A program made the position numbers and the translations under genes. Below are positions 30,854 to 40,697 of a stretch of DNA of 64,000 bases, in pieces; the stretch's first letter is position 1; each line of letters begins with the position of its first letter. The notes beneath the pieces were generated by a model. That model made no database searches. It saw nothing but the letters and a program-made list of their open reading frames with translations, and was not told the DNA's origin. Origin of the DNA: Gilvimarinus sp. DA14 (lineage in GTDB: Bacteria > Pseudomonadota > Gammaproteobacteria > Pseudomonadales > Cellvibrionaceae); the NCBI RefSeq assembly GCF_024204685.1, contig NZ_CP100350.1:434001-498000 (forward strand). Direction: 5' to 3'.

Positions 30854-31875
30854 TGAAGTTGAGCCCTTTGAATCAGGAGCGTTGGCATCGTTTTAAGAAA
30901 AACCGTCGCGGTTTTTTTAGCCTGTGGCTGTTTTTGTTTTTATTCGTATTAACGCTGTTTGCAGAGTTAATCGCCAACAGTGTGCCACTTCTGGTGAAGT
31001 ACGAAAACGATTGGTATTTTCCAGTAGTTAACCAGTATTCTGAGCTGACATTTGGTGGCGACTTTGATGTTGCAGCAGATTACAGAGACCCCTATATCGC
31101 CGAATTGATTAATGAATCCGGTTGGATGGTCTGGCCACCAATTAAGTTTGATTATAAAACCATTAACTATGATCTACCTTCACCGGCCCCTAGTCCGCCA
31201 TCGTCAGAAAATTGGCTGGGAACTGACGATCAGGGGCGGGATATTTTAGCAAGACTGATTTACGGTTTCCGCATTTCAGTGATTTTTGGCTTAATGCTGA
31301 CTTTGGCTACGACGGTAATCGGCGTGGCTGCAGGTGCGGTGCAGGGGTTCTATGGTGGTAAGGTGGATCTTATTGGGCAGCGGTTGCTTGAGGTGTGGTC
31401 TAGTATGCCCACTTTGTTCGTGCTTATTATTATCGCCAGCTTAGTTCCGCCCAGTTTCTGGATTTTGTTGCTTATTTTACTCTTGTTCGGTTGGATGGCC
31501 CTGGTTGGTGTTGTCCGGGCGGAATTTTTACGTGCCCGGAATCTTGATTATGTGCTCGCTGCGAAATCCATGGGCGTCTCCGATTTCACGTTGATGTTTC
31601 GACATCTATTGCCCAACGCAATGGTTGCCACAGTTACTTTTATACCTTTCTTGCTGGTTGGCGGTGTGACTAGTCTTACGGCGCTGGATTTTCTCGGGTT
31701 TGGCTTGCCTCCCGGGTCTGCTTCCTTGGGCGAGATGGTAAGTCAGGGTAAGAATAACCTGCACGCGCCCTGGATAGGGATTTCGGTTTTTGTGGTGTTG
31801 GCCCTATTGTTAACCCTTTTGGTATTTGTGGGGGAGGGGGTGCGCGATGCGGTGGACCCAAATAAGACGCGATGA
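30853..31875 (+). CDS. yejE: Peptide ABC transporter permease YejE-like
   Basis: Second permease (340 residues). The N-terminus NQERWHRFKKNRRGFFSLWLF matches the OppC_N type, with a large periplasmic loop (about 45-115) and the transport domain starting near GTDDQGRDILARLIYGFRIS. The EAA-loop segment is AKSMGVSDFTLMFRHLLPNA. The start overlaps the yejB stop, and the stop overlaps the yejF start by 4 nt (ATGA), showing tight translational coupling. Confidence 0.93.
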   Translation: MKLSPLNQERWHRFKKNRRGFFSLWLFLFLFVLTLFAELIANSVPLLVKYENDWYFPVVNQYSELTFGGDFDVAADYRDPYIAELINESGWMVWPPIKFDYKTINYDLPSPAPSPPSSENWLGTDDQGRDILARLIYGFRISVIFGLMLTLATTVIGVAAGAVQGFYGGKVDLIGQRLLEVWSSMPTLFVLIIIASLVPPSFWILLLILLLFGWMALVGVVRAEFLRARNLDYVLAAKSMGVSDFTLMFRHLLPNAMVATVTFIPFLLVGGVTSLTALDFLGFGLPPGSASLGEMVSQGKNNLHAPWIGISVFVVLALLLTLLVFVGEGVRDAVDPNKTR

Positions 31876-33497
31876 CAGCCATGACTGACAAGCCACTTTT
31901 GCAGATAAGGGATCTGAGCGTTGCTTTTACACAGGAAAATTGCGAACGCACGGTTGTGAACGGCGTAAATCTTGAGCTCTATGCTGGGGAGATTTTAGCG
32001 CTGGTCGGGGAAAGTGGCTCGGGAAAATCTGTCACGGCGCAATCTATCCTAAAGCTACTACCTGCCTATGGAGCTGTGTATCAGCGTGGAGAGGTGTTGT
32101 TTGACGGCAATGATTTGCTGCAGCTAAGCGAATCCGCGCTGGGTCAGTATCGTGGCAACCGGATAGGTATGATTTTTCAAGAGCCAATGACGTCCCTGAA
32201 CCCGCTGCACAGCATTGAAAAACAGCTCGCGGAAGTTTTGTGGTTGCACAAGGGTATTTCGCGTTCCGACGCTCGAAGTCAGGTTTTGCAATGGTTGGAA
32301 AAAGTGGGCATTCGCGATGCTGAACGTCGATTGTCTGCTTTACCTCACGAGCTTAGTGGTGGCGAGCGTCAGCGAGTTATGATTGCGATGGCGTTAATAA
32401 ATGAGCCTGAAGTTTTGATCGCTGATGAGCCGACTACAGCTCTGGATGTCACGGTACAGGCGCAGATTCTCAGCTTATTGCAGTCGCTGCAGCAAGAATT
32501 AAATATGGCTGTATTGTTTATTACTCATGATCTTCATGTGGTGCGCGCTCTCGCCGATAGAGTCGCCATAATGTGTCAGGGGCAGCTGTTAGAGAGTGGC
32601 ACCATTGGTCAGGTGTTTGCCGCCCCAAAACACGAATACACTCGTGTACTCCTGGCTTCCGAGCCGGGAGATCCTCCGGCGCCTATAGCCAAACACGCCC
32701 CTCAAATACTGAAGGTAGATAACCTGAAAACCTGGTTCCCTATTTATAAAGGTGTGTTCAAGCGGGTCGCAGATCATGTTAAAGCGGTAGATGATATCTC
32801 ATTTGTCTTGCGTGAGGGTGAGACGCTGGGTGTCGTGGGGGAAAGTGGCTCAGGGAAAACCACTTTGGGTCGTTCTTTGCTGCGTTTGATTCAAAGCGAT
32901 GGGCGGGTTGAATACGGAACGGAGCAGCGGCGCCCCTTGCTGCAACTAAGCAAAAAAGAATTGAAACCCTTGCGCCGGGAGATTCAGGTTATTTTTCAAG
33001 ATCCGTTCTCCAGCTTAAGTCCGCGTATGACGGTTGCAGACATTGTTGCTGAGGGCCTAAGGGTGCATGAGCCTAAGCTCGCGAAGGAGGCCCTAGAGGA
33101 ACGGGTAATAACAGCTTTACAGCAAGTGCAGTTAGACCCTGCTGTCAGATATCGCTACCCCAATGAATTTTCCGGTGGCCAGCGCCAGCGTATTGCGATT
33201 GCCCGAGCGTTGATTTTACAGCCGCGTCTGATAGTGCTGGATGAGCCCACCTCGGCATTGGATCGAGCGGTGCAAAAAGAAGTTATTACTCTACTGCAGA
33301 GGCTGCAACTAGAGTTTAAAATGGCATTTATTTTTATCAGTCACGACCTGGACGTTGTGCGCGCAATGAGTCACAACATTCTGGTAATGAAAGCTGGGCG
33401 AGCCGTGGAAACGGGACCCGCACAGGAGCTTTTTAATAACCCTAGTCACCCCTATACAAAAACGTTGTTGCAAGCTGTAAAGAGCCCAATGGGTTAA
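31872..33497 (+). CDS. yejF: Peptide ABC transporter, fused double ATPase YejF-like
   Basis: Cytoplasmic energy-coupling subunit with two complete ABC domains in one 541-residue chain. Domain 1 has GESGSGKSVTAQS, LSGGERQRVMIAMAL and DEPTTALD; domain 2 has GESGSGKTTLGRS, FSGGQRQRIAIARAL and DEPTSALD. The fused arrangement is typical of YejF/GsiA/DdpD-F-type importers. M4 (31881) is an alternative start. The 3' end overlaps the convergent mltD gene by 4 nt, with no terminator between them. Confidence 0.94.
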   Translation: MTAMTDKPLLQIRDLSVAFTQENCERTVVNGVNLELYAGEILALVGESGSGKSVTAQSILKLLPAYGAVYQRGEVLFDGNDLLQLSESALGQYRGNRIGMIFQEPMTSLNPLHSIEKQLAEVLWLHKGISRSDARSQVLQWLEKVGIRDAERRLSALPHELSGGERQRVMIAMALINEPEVLIADEPTTALDVTVQAQILSLLQSLQQELNMAVLFITHDLHVVRALADRVAIMCQGQLLESGTIGQVFAAPKHEYTRVLLASEPGDPPAPIAKHAPQILKVDNLKTWFPIYKGVFKRVADHVKAVDDISFVLREGETLGVVGESGSGKTTLGRSLLRLIQSDGRVEYGTEQRRPLLQLSKKELKPLRREIQVIFQDPFSSLSPRMTVADIVAEGLRVHEPKLAKEALEERVITALQQVQLDPAVRYRYPNEFSGGQRQRIAIARALILQPRLIVLDEPTSALDRAVQKEVITLLQRLQLEFKMAFIFISHDLDVVRAMSHNILVMKAGRAVETGPAQELFNNPSHPYTKTLLQAVKSPMG

Positions 33498-35080
33498 CGG
33501 CTGCCGGTTACGTCTACGTAAAGAGTCAGTTGTTGTCCGGGGTGGATGTAGTTTTTGATGGCTACATTGTTCCAACGGCTGATGTCTTGGATGCTCACGT
33601 TAAATTTACGTGCAATGGTATCGAGTGAGTCACCACTTCTGACTTTGTAGGTCAGCCTGCGGGTGATTCCTTCACCCCCATTTGTGCTCGAGGTTTTACT
33701 CCATACGACCAATTTTTGCCCTGGCCGTAAGGTGTCTCGGGACGACATTCCGTTCCATTTAGCCAAAGCGTTTACGCTTACTTTATGTTGGTTGGCAATC
33801 CGCCAAAAACTGTCACCTTTCTTGACGACATAGTTAACCTTGGTGCTTCCCTTGCCGCCTTTTGAGTTGCTCTGGCTGGAGGCGCGTCTTTGATTGCTGC
33901 TGAATGCGTAATGCTCGCTTTGTTCTGAAGCGCTGGGGATTAACAGTGTCGCCCCTGCGCGAATACGAGAGGATGTTAAATTGTTTGCCGTGCGCAAAGC
34001 TTCGGGGCTGGTGTTAAAGCGCTTGGCAATTTTGATCAGTGAGTCGCCGCGCTTAATGGTGTACCTCTGCCAGCTGATACGCTGCTCCACTGGAATTGTC
34101 GCTAATGCGGCGGAAAATCCCTCCGCTTGACTGGCGGGGATTAACAGCCGGTGCGGACCTTCCGGATCGGTGGCCCAGCGGTTGTAGCCTGGATTTAGTA
34201 AATAGAGCTCATCCATGGAAATTTCGGCAAGCTCTGAAGCGCGAGCCAAATCGATTTGCGAGTCGATATCGACGGCGACAAAATAGGGGGCATTGACGAT
34301 TTCTGGTAGCTCAATATCGTATTTTTCAGGGTTGGCAATAATTTTGGACAGGGCCAAAAGCTGCGGAACATAGGCGCGGGTTTCACGCGGTAAGCTCAAT
34401 GACCAAAAGTCCGTTGGTTTACCTGCTTTGGCATTGCGGTTGATTGAGCGCTGGAGTCGGCCCTGCCCGGTATTGTACGCCGCAAGCGCATGTAGCCAGT
34501 TGTCATCGAACATCTGATGAAGCCGCTCCAGGTAGGCCAGAGCGGCGTCTGTCGAGTCGATAATGTCGCGCCGGCCGTCATACCACCAGTTTTGCTTCAG
34601 ACCGTATTCGCGCCCGGTGCCGGACATGAATTGCCACATGCCCGATGCCGTAGCGTAGGAGTAGGCGAAGGGGTCAAAAGCGCTTTCCACTACGGGCATT
34701 AAAGCAATTTCCAGGGGCAGTCCCTGTGCTTCGACACGCTCCACAATGTGGTAAAGGTAGCGCTGACCCCGGGTGAAAACACGCTCGATGTATTCCGGGT
34801 GGCTTGCGTACCAGCTCACATATTCGTCAAGTTGTTCCTGGGAATAGGGGCCCAAAGCAAAGCCATCGCGGATTCGTACCCATAAGTCCTTCTCTACTTG
34901 CGGTTTGGGCTTGGCGATACTTGCCGGTGGCGGGCTGGGTAGTGCCTGTGCAGCGGGAGCGGGGGCAACGTCGTTGGACTTGTTTTGCTGGGACGGAAGT
35001 AAACCGCAGGAGGCGAGAAAAATACTTACTGTGACGATGATTATTCTGATTAAACTCATGCGGCGCTGTAATCTTTTCAT
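33494..35080 (-). CDS. mltD: Membrane-bound lytic murein transglycosylase D with three LysM repeats
   Basis: Outer-membrane lipoprotein that cleaves peptidoglycan. The signal ends in the lipobox LASC (C25). The SLT domain spans about 105-230, with the expected catalytic E132 in VVESAFDPFAYS and the downstream GMWQFMSGTGREYGL signature. Three LysM peptidoglycan-binding repeats follow (starting YTIKRGDS, YVVKKGDS and YKVRSGDS), one more than the two of E. coli MltD. Length 528. M8 could also be the start. It is next to gloB, the conserved mltD-gloB pair. Confidence 0.95.
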   Translation of the reverse strand: MKRLQRRMSLIRIIIVTVSIFLASCGLLPSQQNKSNDVAPAPAAQALPSPPPASIAKPKPQVEKDLWVRIRDGFALGPYSQEQLDEYVSWYASHPEYIERVFTRGQRYLYHIVERVEAQGLPLEIALMPVVESAFDPFAYSYATASGMWQFMSGTGREYGLKQNWWYDGRRDIIDSTDAALAYLERLHQMFDDNWLHALAAYNTGQGRLQRSINRNAKAGKPTDFWSLSLPRETRAYVPQLLALSKIIANPEKYDIELPEIVNAPYFVAVDIDSQIDLARASELAEISMDELYLLNPGYNRWATDPEGPHRLLIPASQAEGFSAALATIPVEQRISWQRYTIKRGDSLIKIAKRFNTSPEALRTANNLTSSRIRAGATLLIPSASEQSEHYAFSSNQRRASSQSNSKGGKGSTKVNYVVKKGDSFWRIANQHKVSVNALAKWNGMSSRDTLRPGQKLVVWSKTSSTNGGEGITRRLTYKVRSGDSLDTIARKFNVSIQDISRWNNVAIKNYIHPGQQLTLYVDVTGSR

Positions 35081-35122
35081 TTGGGGGAAGACCGGCGATT
35101 CTATGGGTTTCGAGGCGAGGGG

Positions 35123-35905
35123 TCAATTTTTGACAAAGCTGTCCTTCCAGGCCCGAATGGCGGCGAAAACCTCGCTTTCGCTGTTCAGCGAGCGGCCTAG
35201 ATGACGCTCGGCGCTCGCTTTCACTTCGGACTGCGCGGTACGTAAAAAAGGGTTGGTGGCCAGCTCTAATTGCAAGGTGGTGGGGATAGTGGGGAGCTGC
35301 CGGGCTCGCTTAGCCTCTTCGCGCTGTTTCCTGTCTCGCAGCGCCTGATTGCCGGGTTCAACTGTCAGTGCAAAATGAATATTGTCCACCGTGTATTCGT
35401 GGGAGCAGCAGATAAGAGTCTCAGGAGGTAACTCGCTGAGCCGCTTGAGGCTGTTGAGAAACTGATCGGGCGTGCCTTCAAACATGCGGCCGCAGCCTGC
35501 GCCAAAGATGTTGTCGGCACTGAAGAGCCGAGGCGGCTGGCCCGGCAAATAGTAGGCGATGTGTTCCAGAGTGTGCCCAGGGGTAGCGATGACTTGCAGC
35601 TTGAGTTCCCCAAGAACTAAAGTGTCGCCATCTTGAAGTGTATGGGTGACTTGGGGGATTTTCCGGCTGCTCGGTCCGTATACAGGCACGGGCTTGTACT
35701 CTAACAGTGGGTCAATTCCGTCGGTATGGTCCCAGTGGTGATGGGTAATCACAATTCCTGCTAACTCCAGCCCGTGTTCCCTCAGCTGCTGCCTTACTGG
35801 TGCTGCATCGCCGGGGTCGAAAATGTAGGCTTTATTTGAGTCGGGGTCGGGTTGCAGTAACCAAAAATAGTTTGTCTGCAGAGCCGGAAAGCAAAATAGT
35901 CGCAT
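35123..35905 (-). CDS. gloB: Hydroxyacylglutathione hydrolase (glyoxalase II)
   Basis: Metallo-beta-lactamase-fold enzyme that hydrolyses S-lactoylglutathione in methylglyoxal detoxification. The binuclear metal motif THHHWDHTDG lies at 54-63, with further ligands in TPGHTLEHI and FSADNIFGAGCGR. The C-terminal HAGH domain contains NPFLRT. Length 260 is normal. It is divergent from the methyltransferase gene and upstream of mltD on the same strand. Confidence 0.95.
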   Translation of the reverse strand: MRLFCFPALQTNYFWLLQPDPDSNKAYIFDPGDAAPVRQQLREHGLELAGIVITHHHWDHTDGIDPLLEYKPVPVYGPSSRKIPQVTHTLQDGDTLVLGELKLQVIATPGHTLEHIAYYLPGQPPRLFSADNIFGAGCGRMFEGTPDQFLNSLKRLSELPPETLICCSHEYTVDNIHFALTVEPGNQALRDRKQREEAKRARQLPTIPTTLQLELATNPFLRTAQSEVKASAERHLGRSLNSESEVFAAIRAWKDSFVKN

Positions 35906-35986
35906 AACACCTCCTACGAGCTATGAGCAGGGCAAACGCATTGATCTGCGCTCTATGTCGGCTATGGTAACATCGACACCTCAACG

Positions 35987-36766
35987 ATGACTGGGTATTT
36001 CAGCTTGACAAGCAAAGTGTGTGAACCTGACCGGGCGGTTGTGGCGGCGAGCCAGTGGTTCGCGGGCGCTACTGGTCAGGCTATGCTCAAACGCCAGCAA
36101 GCGGATATAGACAAAGCTCTAGCCTGCGTATTTGGCTACCACTTGTGTCAGATTAGCGTGTGCCGGGCACTGAATTTGACCGCCAGTAGCCGTATCCCCC
36201 ATAAGTTTGCGTTAAACCCGCTCGCTGATGGCAGCGGTTGGGAGGGCGCAAGAGGTGATTTGAGTTTGTTGCCCCTGGCCTGTGAATCAGTAGACGCGGT
36301 GGTTTTGCATCACGCATTAGACTACAGTGCCACCCCCCAGCAGCTGCTGGCAGAAGCCGCCAGGGCCACCATTCCCAGAGGTTATATCGTCATTCAAGGA
36401 TTTAACCCCTGGAGTGTACAGGGGGTTTGGCACTGGTCGCGTCGCCATACCAGCGGCCAGCCACTCTGGCAGCATCATCACCTACGGTTGGGGCGTCTGC
36501 TGGACTGGTTTGCGGTACTGGGATTGAGCCCGGTGGCGTTAAGTTACGGGCGTTACTGGCCTGGCGCTGGTCCTTGTGAGGGGCTGGAGAATAGCTGCCA
36601 GCGCCTTAAACTACCATGGGGCAGCTACTACACCGCCTGTGTTCGCAAAGATGTTATGGGCGCTCTGGCCTTAAAGCCTGACTGGTCAACTGTGGAGGTG
36701 CGAGCCTTGGGGCCAGCTCAACGCAAGGCGAGCCGAGAAGGGTGCCGGTCAGAATTGTTTAAGTGA
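35987..36766 (+). CDS. SAM-dependent methyltransferase of the gloB-rnhA neighbourhood
   Basis: A 259-residue class I methyltransferase of the YafS-like type. Instead of the usual glycine-rich motif I it carries VFGYHLCQISV (about 47-57). The acidic region DLSLLPLACESVDAVVLHHALDY and PRGYIVIQGFNPWS match methyltransferase type 11 motifs. The substrate is unknown. Its placement between gloB and rnhA is shared with E. coli and Pseudomonas. Confidence 0.82.
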   Translation: MTGYFSLTSKVCEPDRAVVAASQWFAGATGQAMLKRQQADIDKALACVFGYHLCQISVCRALNLTASSRIPHKFALNPLADGSGWEGARGDLSLLPLACESVDAVVLHHALDYSATPQQLLAEAARATIPRGYIVIQGFNPWSVQGVWHWSRRHTSGQPLWQHHHLRLGRLLDWFAVLGLSPVALSYGRYWPGAGPCEGLENSCQRLKLPWGSYYTACVRKDVMGALALKPDWSTVEVRALGPAQRKASREGCRSELFK

Positions 36767-36817
36767 ATAAGCCAAGCGTTAAAGCACAGAAAAATGAGTT
36801 AAGAGAGCAACCTTCAC

Positions 36818-37258
36818 GTGAAGAAAATCGAGATATATACAGACGGCGCCTGTCGCGGCAATCCCGGGCCCGGGGGGTGGGGAGCACTGCTGCGTTATAA
36901 CGGTAAAGAAAAAGAACTGTACGGCGGCGAAGCCAATACCACTAACAATAGAATGGAACTGATGGCCGCCATTGAGGGGCTGAAGGCTCTGAACGAACCC
37001 TGCGATGTGGTGCTGACCACAGATTCTCAATATGTGCGCAAGGGGATTACCGAATGGCTGGCTGGTTGGAAGCGCAATGGTTGGCGTACCTCGGCAAAGA
37101 AGCCGGTCAAAAATGATGACCTATGGCGTTTGTTGGACGAGCAGTGTCAGCACCATAAAGTGGATTGGCGTTGGGTAAAAGGGCATAGCGGGCACGCCGA
37201 GAACGAGCGCGCCGATCAGCTTGCCAACCGCGGGATAGATTCATTAAAGGCAAAATAG
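36818..37258 (+). CDS. rnhA: Ribonuclease HI
   Basis: Removes RNA from RNA-DNA hybrids. The catalytic acids are D9 ([16 protein letters not shown]), E47 ([10 protein letters not shown]), D69 (TTDSQYV) and an aspartate near 133 (NERADQLA), the complete DEDD set. The basic protrusion ([20 protein letters not shown]) is present. Length 146. It starts at GTG. One nucleotide separates its stop from the dnaQ start, so the two are coupled, as is common in proteobacteria. Confidence 0.97.
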   Translation: MKKIEIYTDGACRGNPGPGGWGALLRYNGKEKELYGGEANTTNNRMELMAAIEGLKALNEPCDVVLTTDSQYVRKGITEWLAGWKRNGWRTSAKKPVKNDDLWRLLDEQCQHHKVDWRWVKGHSGHAENERADQLANRGIDSLKAK

Positions 37259-37259
37259 C

Positions 37260-37991
37260 ATGAGTGTGAGTGGAAAAGGGCACCGGCAAATAGTGCTGGA
37301 TACAGAAACCACGGGGCTTGACCCAGCTTCGGGACACAAGATTATCGAAATTGGCTGCGTCGAGGTGGTCAATCGCAAGCTTACGGGTAACCACTACCAT
37401 CAGTATATAAATCCGCAGCGCGAGGTAGACGCGGGAGCGATTGAGGTGCACGGGATTACCAACGAAATGTTGGCAGATAAACCGGTATTTTCACAGATTC
37501 GCGACGAATTTCTGGCCTTTATTGAAGGTGGAGAGCTGGTTATTCACAATGCCCCCTTCGATGTCGGTTTTATCGATCATGAGCTTCGCGCACTGAATCC
37601 ATCCCATCAAACCATCGCGCTAACCAACTCGATTGTCGACTCTCTGGTGCTGGCCAGAGGCAAGCATCCGGGACAGAAAAATAATCTCGATGCGCTGTGC
37701 AAGCGATACGGCGTAGATAACTCGCAGCGAGACTTGCACGGCGCCTTGCTTGATGCCGAGATTTTGGCAGATGTTTATCTGCTGATGACAGGCGGACAGA
37801 CAGCTCTATCGTTGGGAAGTAGCGGCAGCAGTAGTGACGAGGGCGGCTCCGGCAGTGGCGAAATTCGTCGCCTCAGCGCGGATAGGACGCCTTTGCCTAT
37901 TATTCAGGCGAGCGGCGAAGAGCTCGAGCGCCACCAAGAAAAACTGGCTGAGATCGACAAGGCCAGTGGAGGCAACTGCCTTTGGCGGTAA
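37260..37991 (+). CDS. dnaQ: DNA polymerase III epsilon subunit (proofreading exonuclease)
   Basis: 3'-5' exonuclease of the replicative polymerase. ExoI is VLDTETTGLDP (D14, E16), ExoII is HNAPFDVGFID, and ExoIII is HGALLDAEILADVYLLM. The C-terminal tail, which binds the polymerase alpha subunit, follows a Gly/Ser-rich linker (about 185-205). Length 243. It is coupled to rnhA. Confidence 0.97.
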   Translation: MSVSGKGHRQIVLDTETTGLDPASGHKIIEIGCVEVVNRKLTGNHYHQYINPQREVDAGAIEVHGITNEMLADKPVFSQIRDEFLAFIEGGELVIHNAPFDVGFIDHELRALNPSHQTIALTNSIVDSLVLARGKHPGQKNNLDALCKRYGVDNSQRDLHGALLDAEILADVYLLMTGGQTALSLGSSGSSSDEGGSGSGEIRRLSADRTPLPIIQASGEELERHQEKLAEIDKASGGNCLWR

Positions 37992-38154
37992 AATGCGACA
38001 TCTTTAATGCTTCCCCATGACGGGCTCTAGCGGTTCGTCAGGTTTTAAGGTAGTTTCTATTATTTACGATTAACCTGTTGCTGCTAAACGCAAAAAGCCC
38101 ACCGTTATAGGTGTTTTTTTAAGCGGCGCCAAGGCAAATTTTAGGACGATAATA

Positions 38155-39870
38155 GTGAACAATGACACCGCAGAGACTTTTAACCCTTCGTCTTTAAAAC
38201 TGGTGCACGATGAGCTGGTCGCGACGATCGAGTCCGCCGCCTCCCGCCTGGAACAGTTTGCCGCCGACTTGGACAATGGCGAATTACTGCAGTTGTGTAT
38301 CGAAGATATCAAACAAATTCGCGGCACTCTAAGCTTGTTGCAATTGCGTGGTGTGGACCTGCTTGCGCAGGAGTTGGTGGAGCATATCACCGACATTCCC
38401 CTGGGCAATGACCCGGCGACGGTGACTAAGCTTGAGCGTCTGACGTCAGTATTTTTTATTCTGCCGCGCTATCTTGAATATTGCAGCCAAGTAAAGCGCA
38501 GTATGGCAGTGTTGTTAATTCCCCATATCAATGAGCTGCGGCGCGCGCGCAAAGCGCCACAGCTGCCGCAAAGTTACTACTACCCGGTAGACGTTACCCA
38601 GTGCCAACGTGCGGCTAAGCCCGAGTTGAATCTGCCAGAAGAATTTCGCCAGGTGGTGCGCCGACTGCGGCACATGTACCAAGTGGCAATGCTCAATGTG
38701 CTACAAGGCAAACAGGCGGCCCCGTCAATGGGTATGATGGCGCGCGCCCTAGAACGCTTGGATAAGGTGTGCGGCAACAATCCGGTGGCCAACCTCTGGT
38801 GGGTTGGGGCGGAGTTTTTGACTCTTTTGAGCAAAGGCTCTCTAGAATTAAGCAACAGCCGAAAAATGCTCTTTGGCGCCATCGATCGCGACATCAAAAG
38901 GCTCCAGTTTGAGGGGGAAGCGGTGCTTAAGCGCGCGCCAAACGAAGCCCTGCTAAAGGAGCTGCTCTATGCCACGGTCCTGGCGCGCGGTGATAGCGAG
39001 CGCAGTGAGGCGATCCGTAAAGCCTTTGCAGCCCCCGAACTCGGCTACAACGAAGTGGAGCTGGCCCGCGAACAGGAGCATTTAAAGGGGCCCAGTGCTA
39101 CCACGGTTACTTCCATGACCGCGGTGCTGCAAGATGAGCTACGCAGTACTAAGAATATTCTCGAACGCGCCGCCCAGGGCGGAGTAGAACTTCTTGTGGA
39201 CAGCCCCGAATTGGTAGAAACCTTAAAAAAGGTCGCCGATATCCTGTCTATTGTTGGGCTAGTGGCGCCGGCGAATTCCCTCAAAGAGGAAATTGTCCGT
39301 ATTAGCCGGTGGCAGGATGGCAGTGCCGAGGCCAGCGCCGATGAGCTGCTGGGAGTCGCCGATACACTGCTCTACATTGAAAGCACAGTGACAGGTCTTT
39401 CAAAAATGAACCTGTCCGAAGAAAAGCTGGCTCGCTTGAATGCACTGTCGCGCGAAGAGGCGCTTTCCAATAGCCAGATCATGGAGGCCGAGGCTCTGGT
39501 GATCGAAGAGGCTGAAGCAGGCCTGGCACTGATCAAACGTGGATTAAACTCCTACGCTGAATCCAACTACGACATCGGTCATATTAAAAATGTCGCTTCT
39601 ACTTTAACCTCGGTGCGCGGCGGTATGCTGGTACTGAACTTACCCCGGGCGGCCAAGGTGGTGGCCGCTAGCGAGCGATTTGTTAATGAGGCCTTGTTGG
39701 GTGGCGAGCCGCTAGCGGCAGTGCAGCATTTGCTTGAAACCTTTGCCGATGCGGTGATCAGTCTCGAGTATTACCTAGATGCGATTAAGTCGGGTAAAGA
39801 TGCCGACACCAGTGTGTTGCAAGTGGCTGAAGAGAGTCTGCAGGCACTTGGTTATCCTGTCGCATCCTAA
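38155..39870 (+). CDS. fimL: FimL-like protein (ChpA N-terminal homologue, type IV pili/c-AMP signalling)
   Basis: A 571-residue, largely helical cytoplasmic protein. Its repeated four-helix bundle texture and length match P. aeruginosa FimL, which resembles the N-terminus of the ChpA histidine kinase but lacks the phosphorylatable histidines and scaffolds twitching motility and cAMP signalling through PilG and FimV. The gene order dnaQ ... fimL-nudC is also the Pseudomonas one, which is the strongest support. It starts at GTG. No HxxKG phosphotransfer motif was noticed. Confidence 0.75.
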   Translation: MNNDTAETFNPSSLKLVHDELVATIESAASRLEQFAADLDNGELLQLCIEDIKQIRGTLSLLQLRGVDLLAQELVEHITDIPLGNDPATVTKLERLTSVFFILPRYLEYCSQVKRSMAVLLIPHINELRRARKAPQLPQSYYYPVDVTQCQRAAKPELNLPEEFRQVVRRLRHMYQVAMLNVLQGKQAAPSMGMMARALERLDKVCGNNPVANLWWVGAEFLTLLSKGSLELSNSRKMLFGAIDRDIKRLQFEGEAVLKRAPNEALLKELLYATVLARGDSERSEAIRKAFAAPELGYNEVELAREQEHLKGPSATTVTSMTAVLQDELRSTKNILERAAQGGVELLVDSPELVETLKKVADILSIVGLVAPANSLKEEIVRISRWQDGSAEASADELLGVADTLLYIESTVTGLSKMNLSEEKLARLNALSREEALSNSQIMEAEALVIEEAEAGLALIKRGLNSYAESNYDIGHIKNVASTLTSVRGGMLVLNLPRAAKVVAASERFVNEALLGGEPLAAVQHLLETFADAVISLEYYLDAIKSGKDADTSVLQVAEESLQALGYPVAS

Positions 39871-39878
39871 ACGTTTTT

Positions 39879-40697
39879 ATGATGCAACAGAGCTTGCCGA
39901 AGTACTGGCTGATTAAAAACGGCGCCATTGGAGTAGACAGAAACGGACAACCTGTACACAGCCTGGCGGGGATCGCAGACGATCTAGTGCGGTTGCCTCT
40001 CACAGTTTGCGATACCGAAGAGTATGCGGTAGTGCTTGAGGAGCACGCGAAAGATGGTGGCATTTTTTGGCGCCCCCTGCGTGACTGTTTGTTGGAATTC
40101 GATGAAGCTGATTCTTTACGCGCCAGTCAGGCAGTGCAGCTGGAATTTTGGTTTAACTCTCATCGTTTTTGCAGTCGCTGCGGTGAATCGCTCGGTTTAC
40201 CGCAGCTCGATGATCTCGAGCGAAGAGAGATGGTGTTGCGCTGCGGGAGCTGCCAAAGTAGCTACTACCCTCGTATTTCTCCCTGCATTATTGTGCTTGT
40301 GACCAACCGGCAAGCTTGCCTATTGGCTAAGCATAAACGCTCAAAAAGTGGTGTTTATACAACCTTGGCTGGTTTTCTGGAAGCGGGGGAAACGCCCGAG
40401 CAGGCGGTGCACCGCGAAGTTTACGAAGAGGTCGGAATTCAGGTGCGTAACTTGACCTACCACAGCAGTCAGAGCTGGCCGTTTCCTGGGCAACTGATGC
40501 TCGGTTACTGGGCCGAGTTCGCCGCTGGAGAACTACGCTTGCAAGAAGATGAAATTGCAGATGCTGGATGGTTTGATGTCGGACAATTACCGGATGTTCC
40601 GCCTAAGGGAACCATCGCCAGACGGTTAATCGATGGGTTTGTCGAGAGCTGTAAGCTCGGCGCATCTAAAAATGAGGGTAAAAGCTGTGATGTATAG
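39879..40697 (+). CDS. nudC: NADH pyrophosphatase / NAD-capped RNA hydrolase
   Basis: Nudix hydrolase that cleaves NAD(H) and removes NAD caps from RNA. A zinc ribbon with CSRCGESLG and CGSCQSSYYPRISPC (about 85-130) precedes the Nudix box GFLEAGETPEQAVHREVYEEVG. The NudC-specific motif SQSWPFPGQLM is present. Length 272. It lies 8 nt after fimL, and its last 8 nt overlap the next gene, so the three are probably one transcript. Confidence 0.95.
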   Translation: MMQQSLPKYWLIKNGAIGVDRNGQPVHSLAGIADDLVRLPLTVCDTEEYAVVLEEHAKDGGIFWRPLRDCLLEFDEADSLRASQAVQLEFWFNSHRFCSRCGESLGLPQLDDLERREMVLRCGSCQSSYYPRISPCIIVLVTNRQACLLAKHKRSKSGVYTTLAGFLEAGETPEQAVHREVYEEVGIQVRNLTYHSSQSWPFPGQLMLGYWAEFAAGELRLQEDEIADAGWFDVGQLPDVPPKGTIARRLIDGFVESCKLGASKNEGKSCDV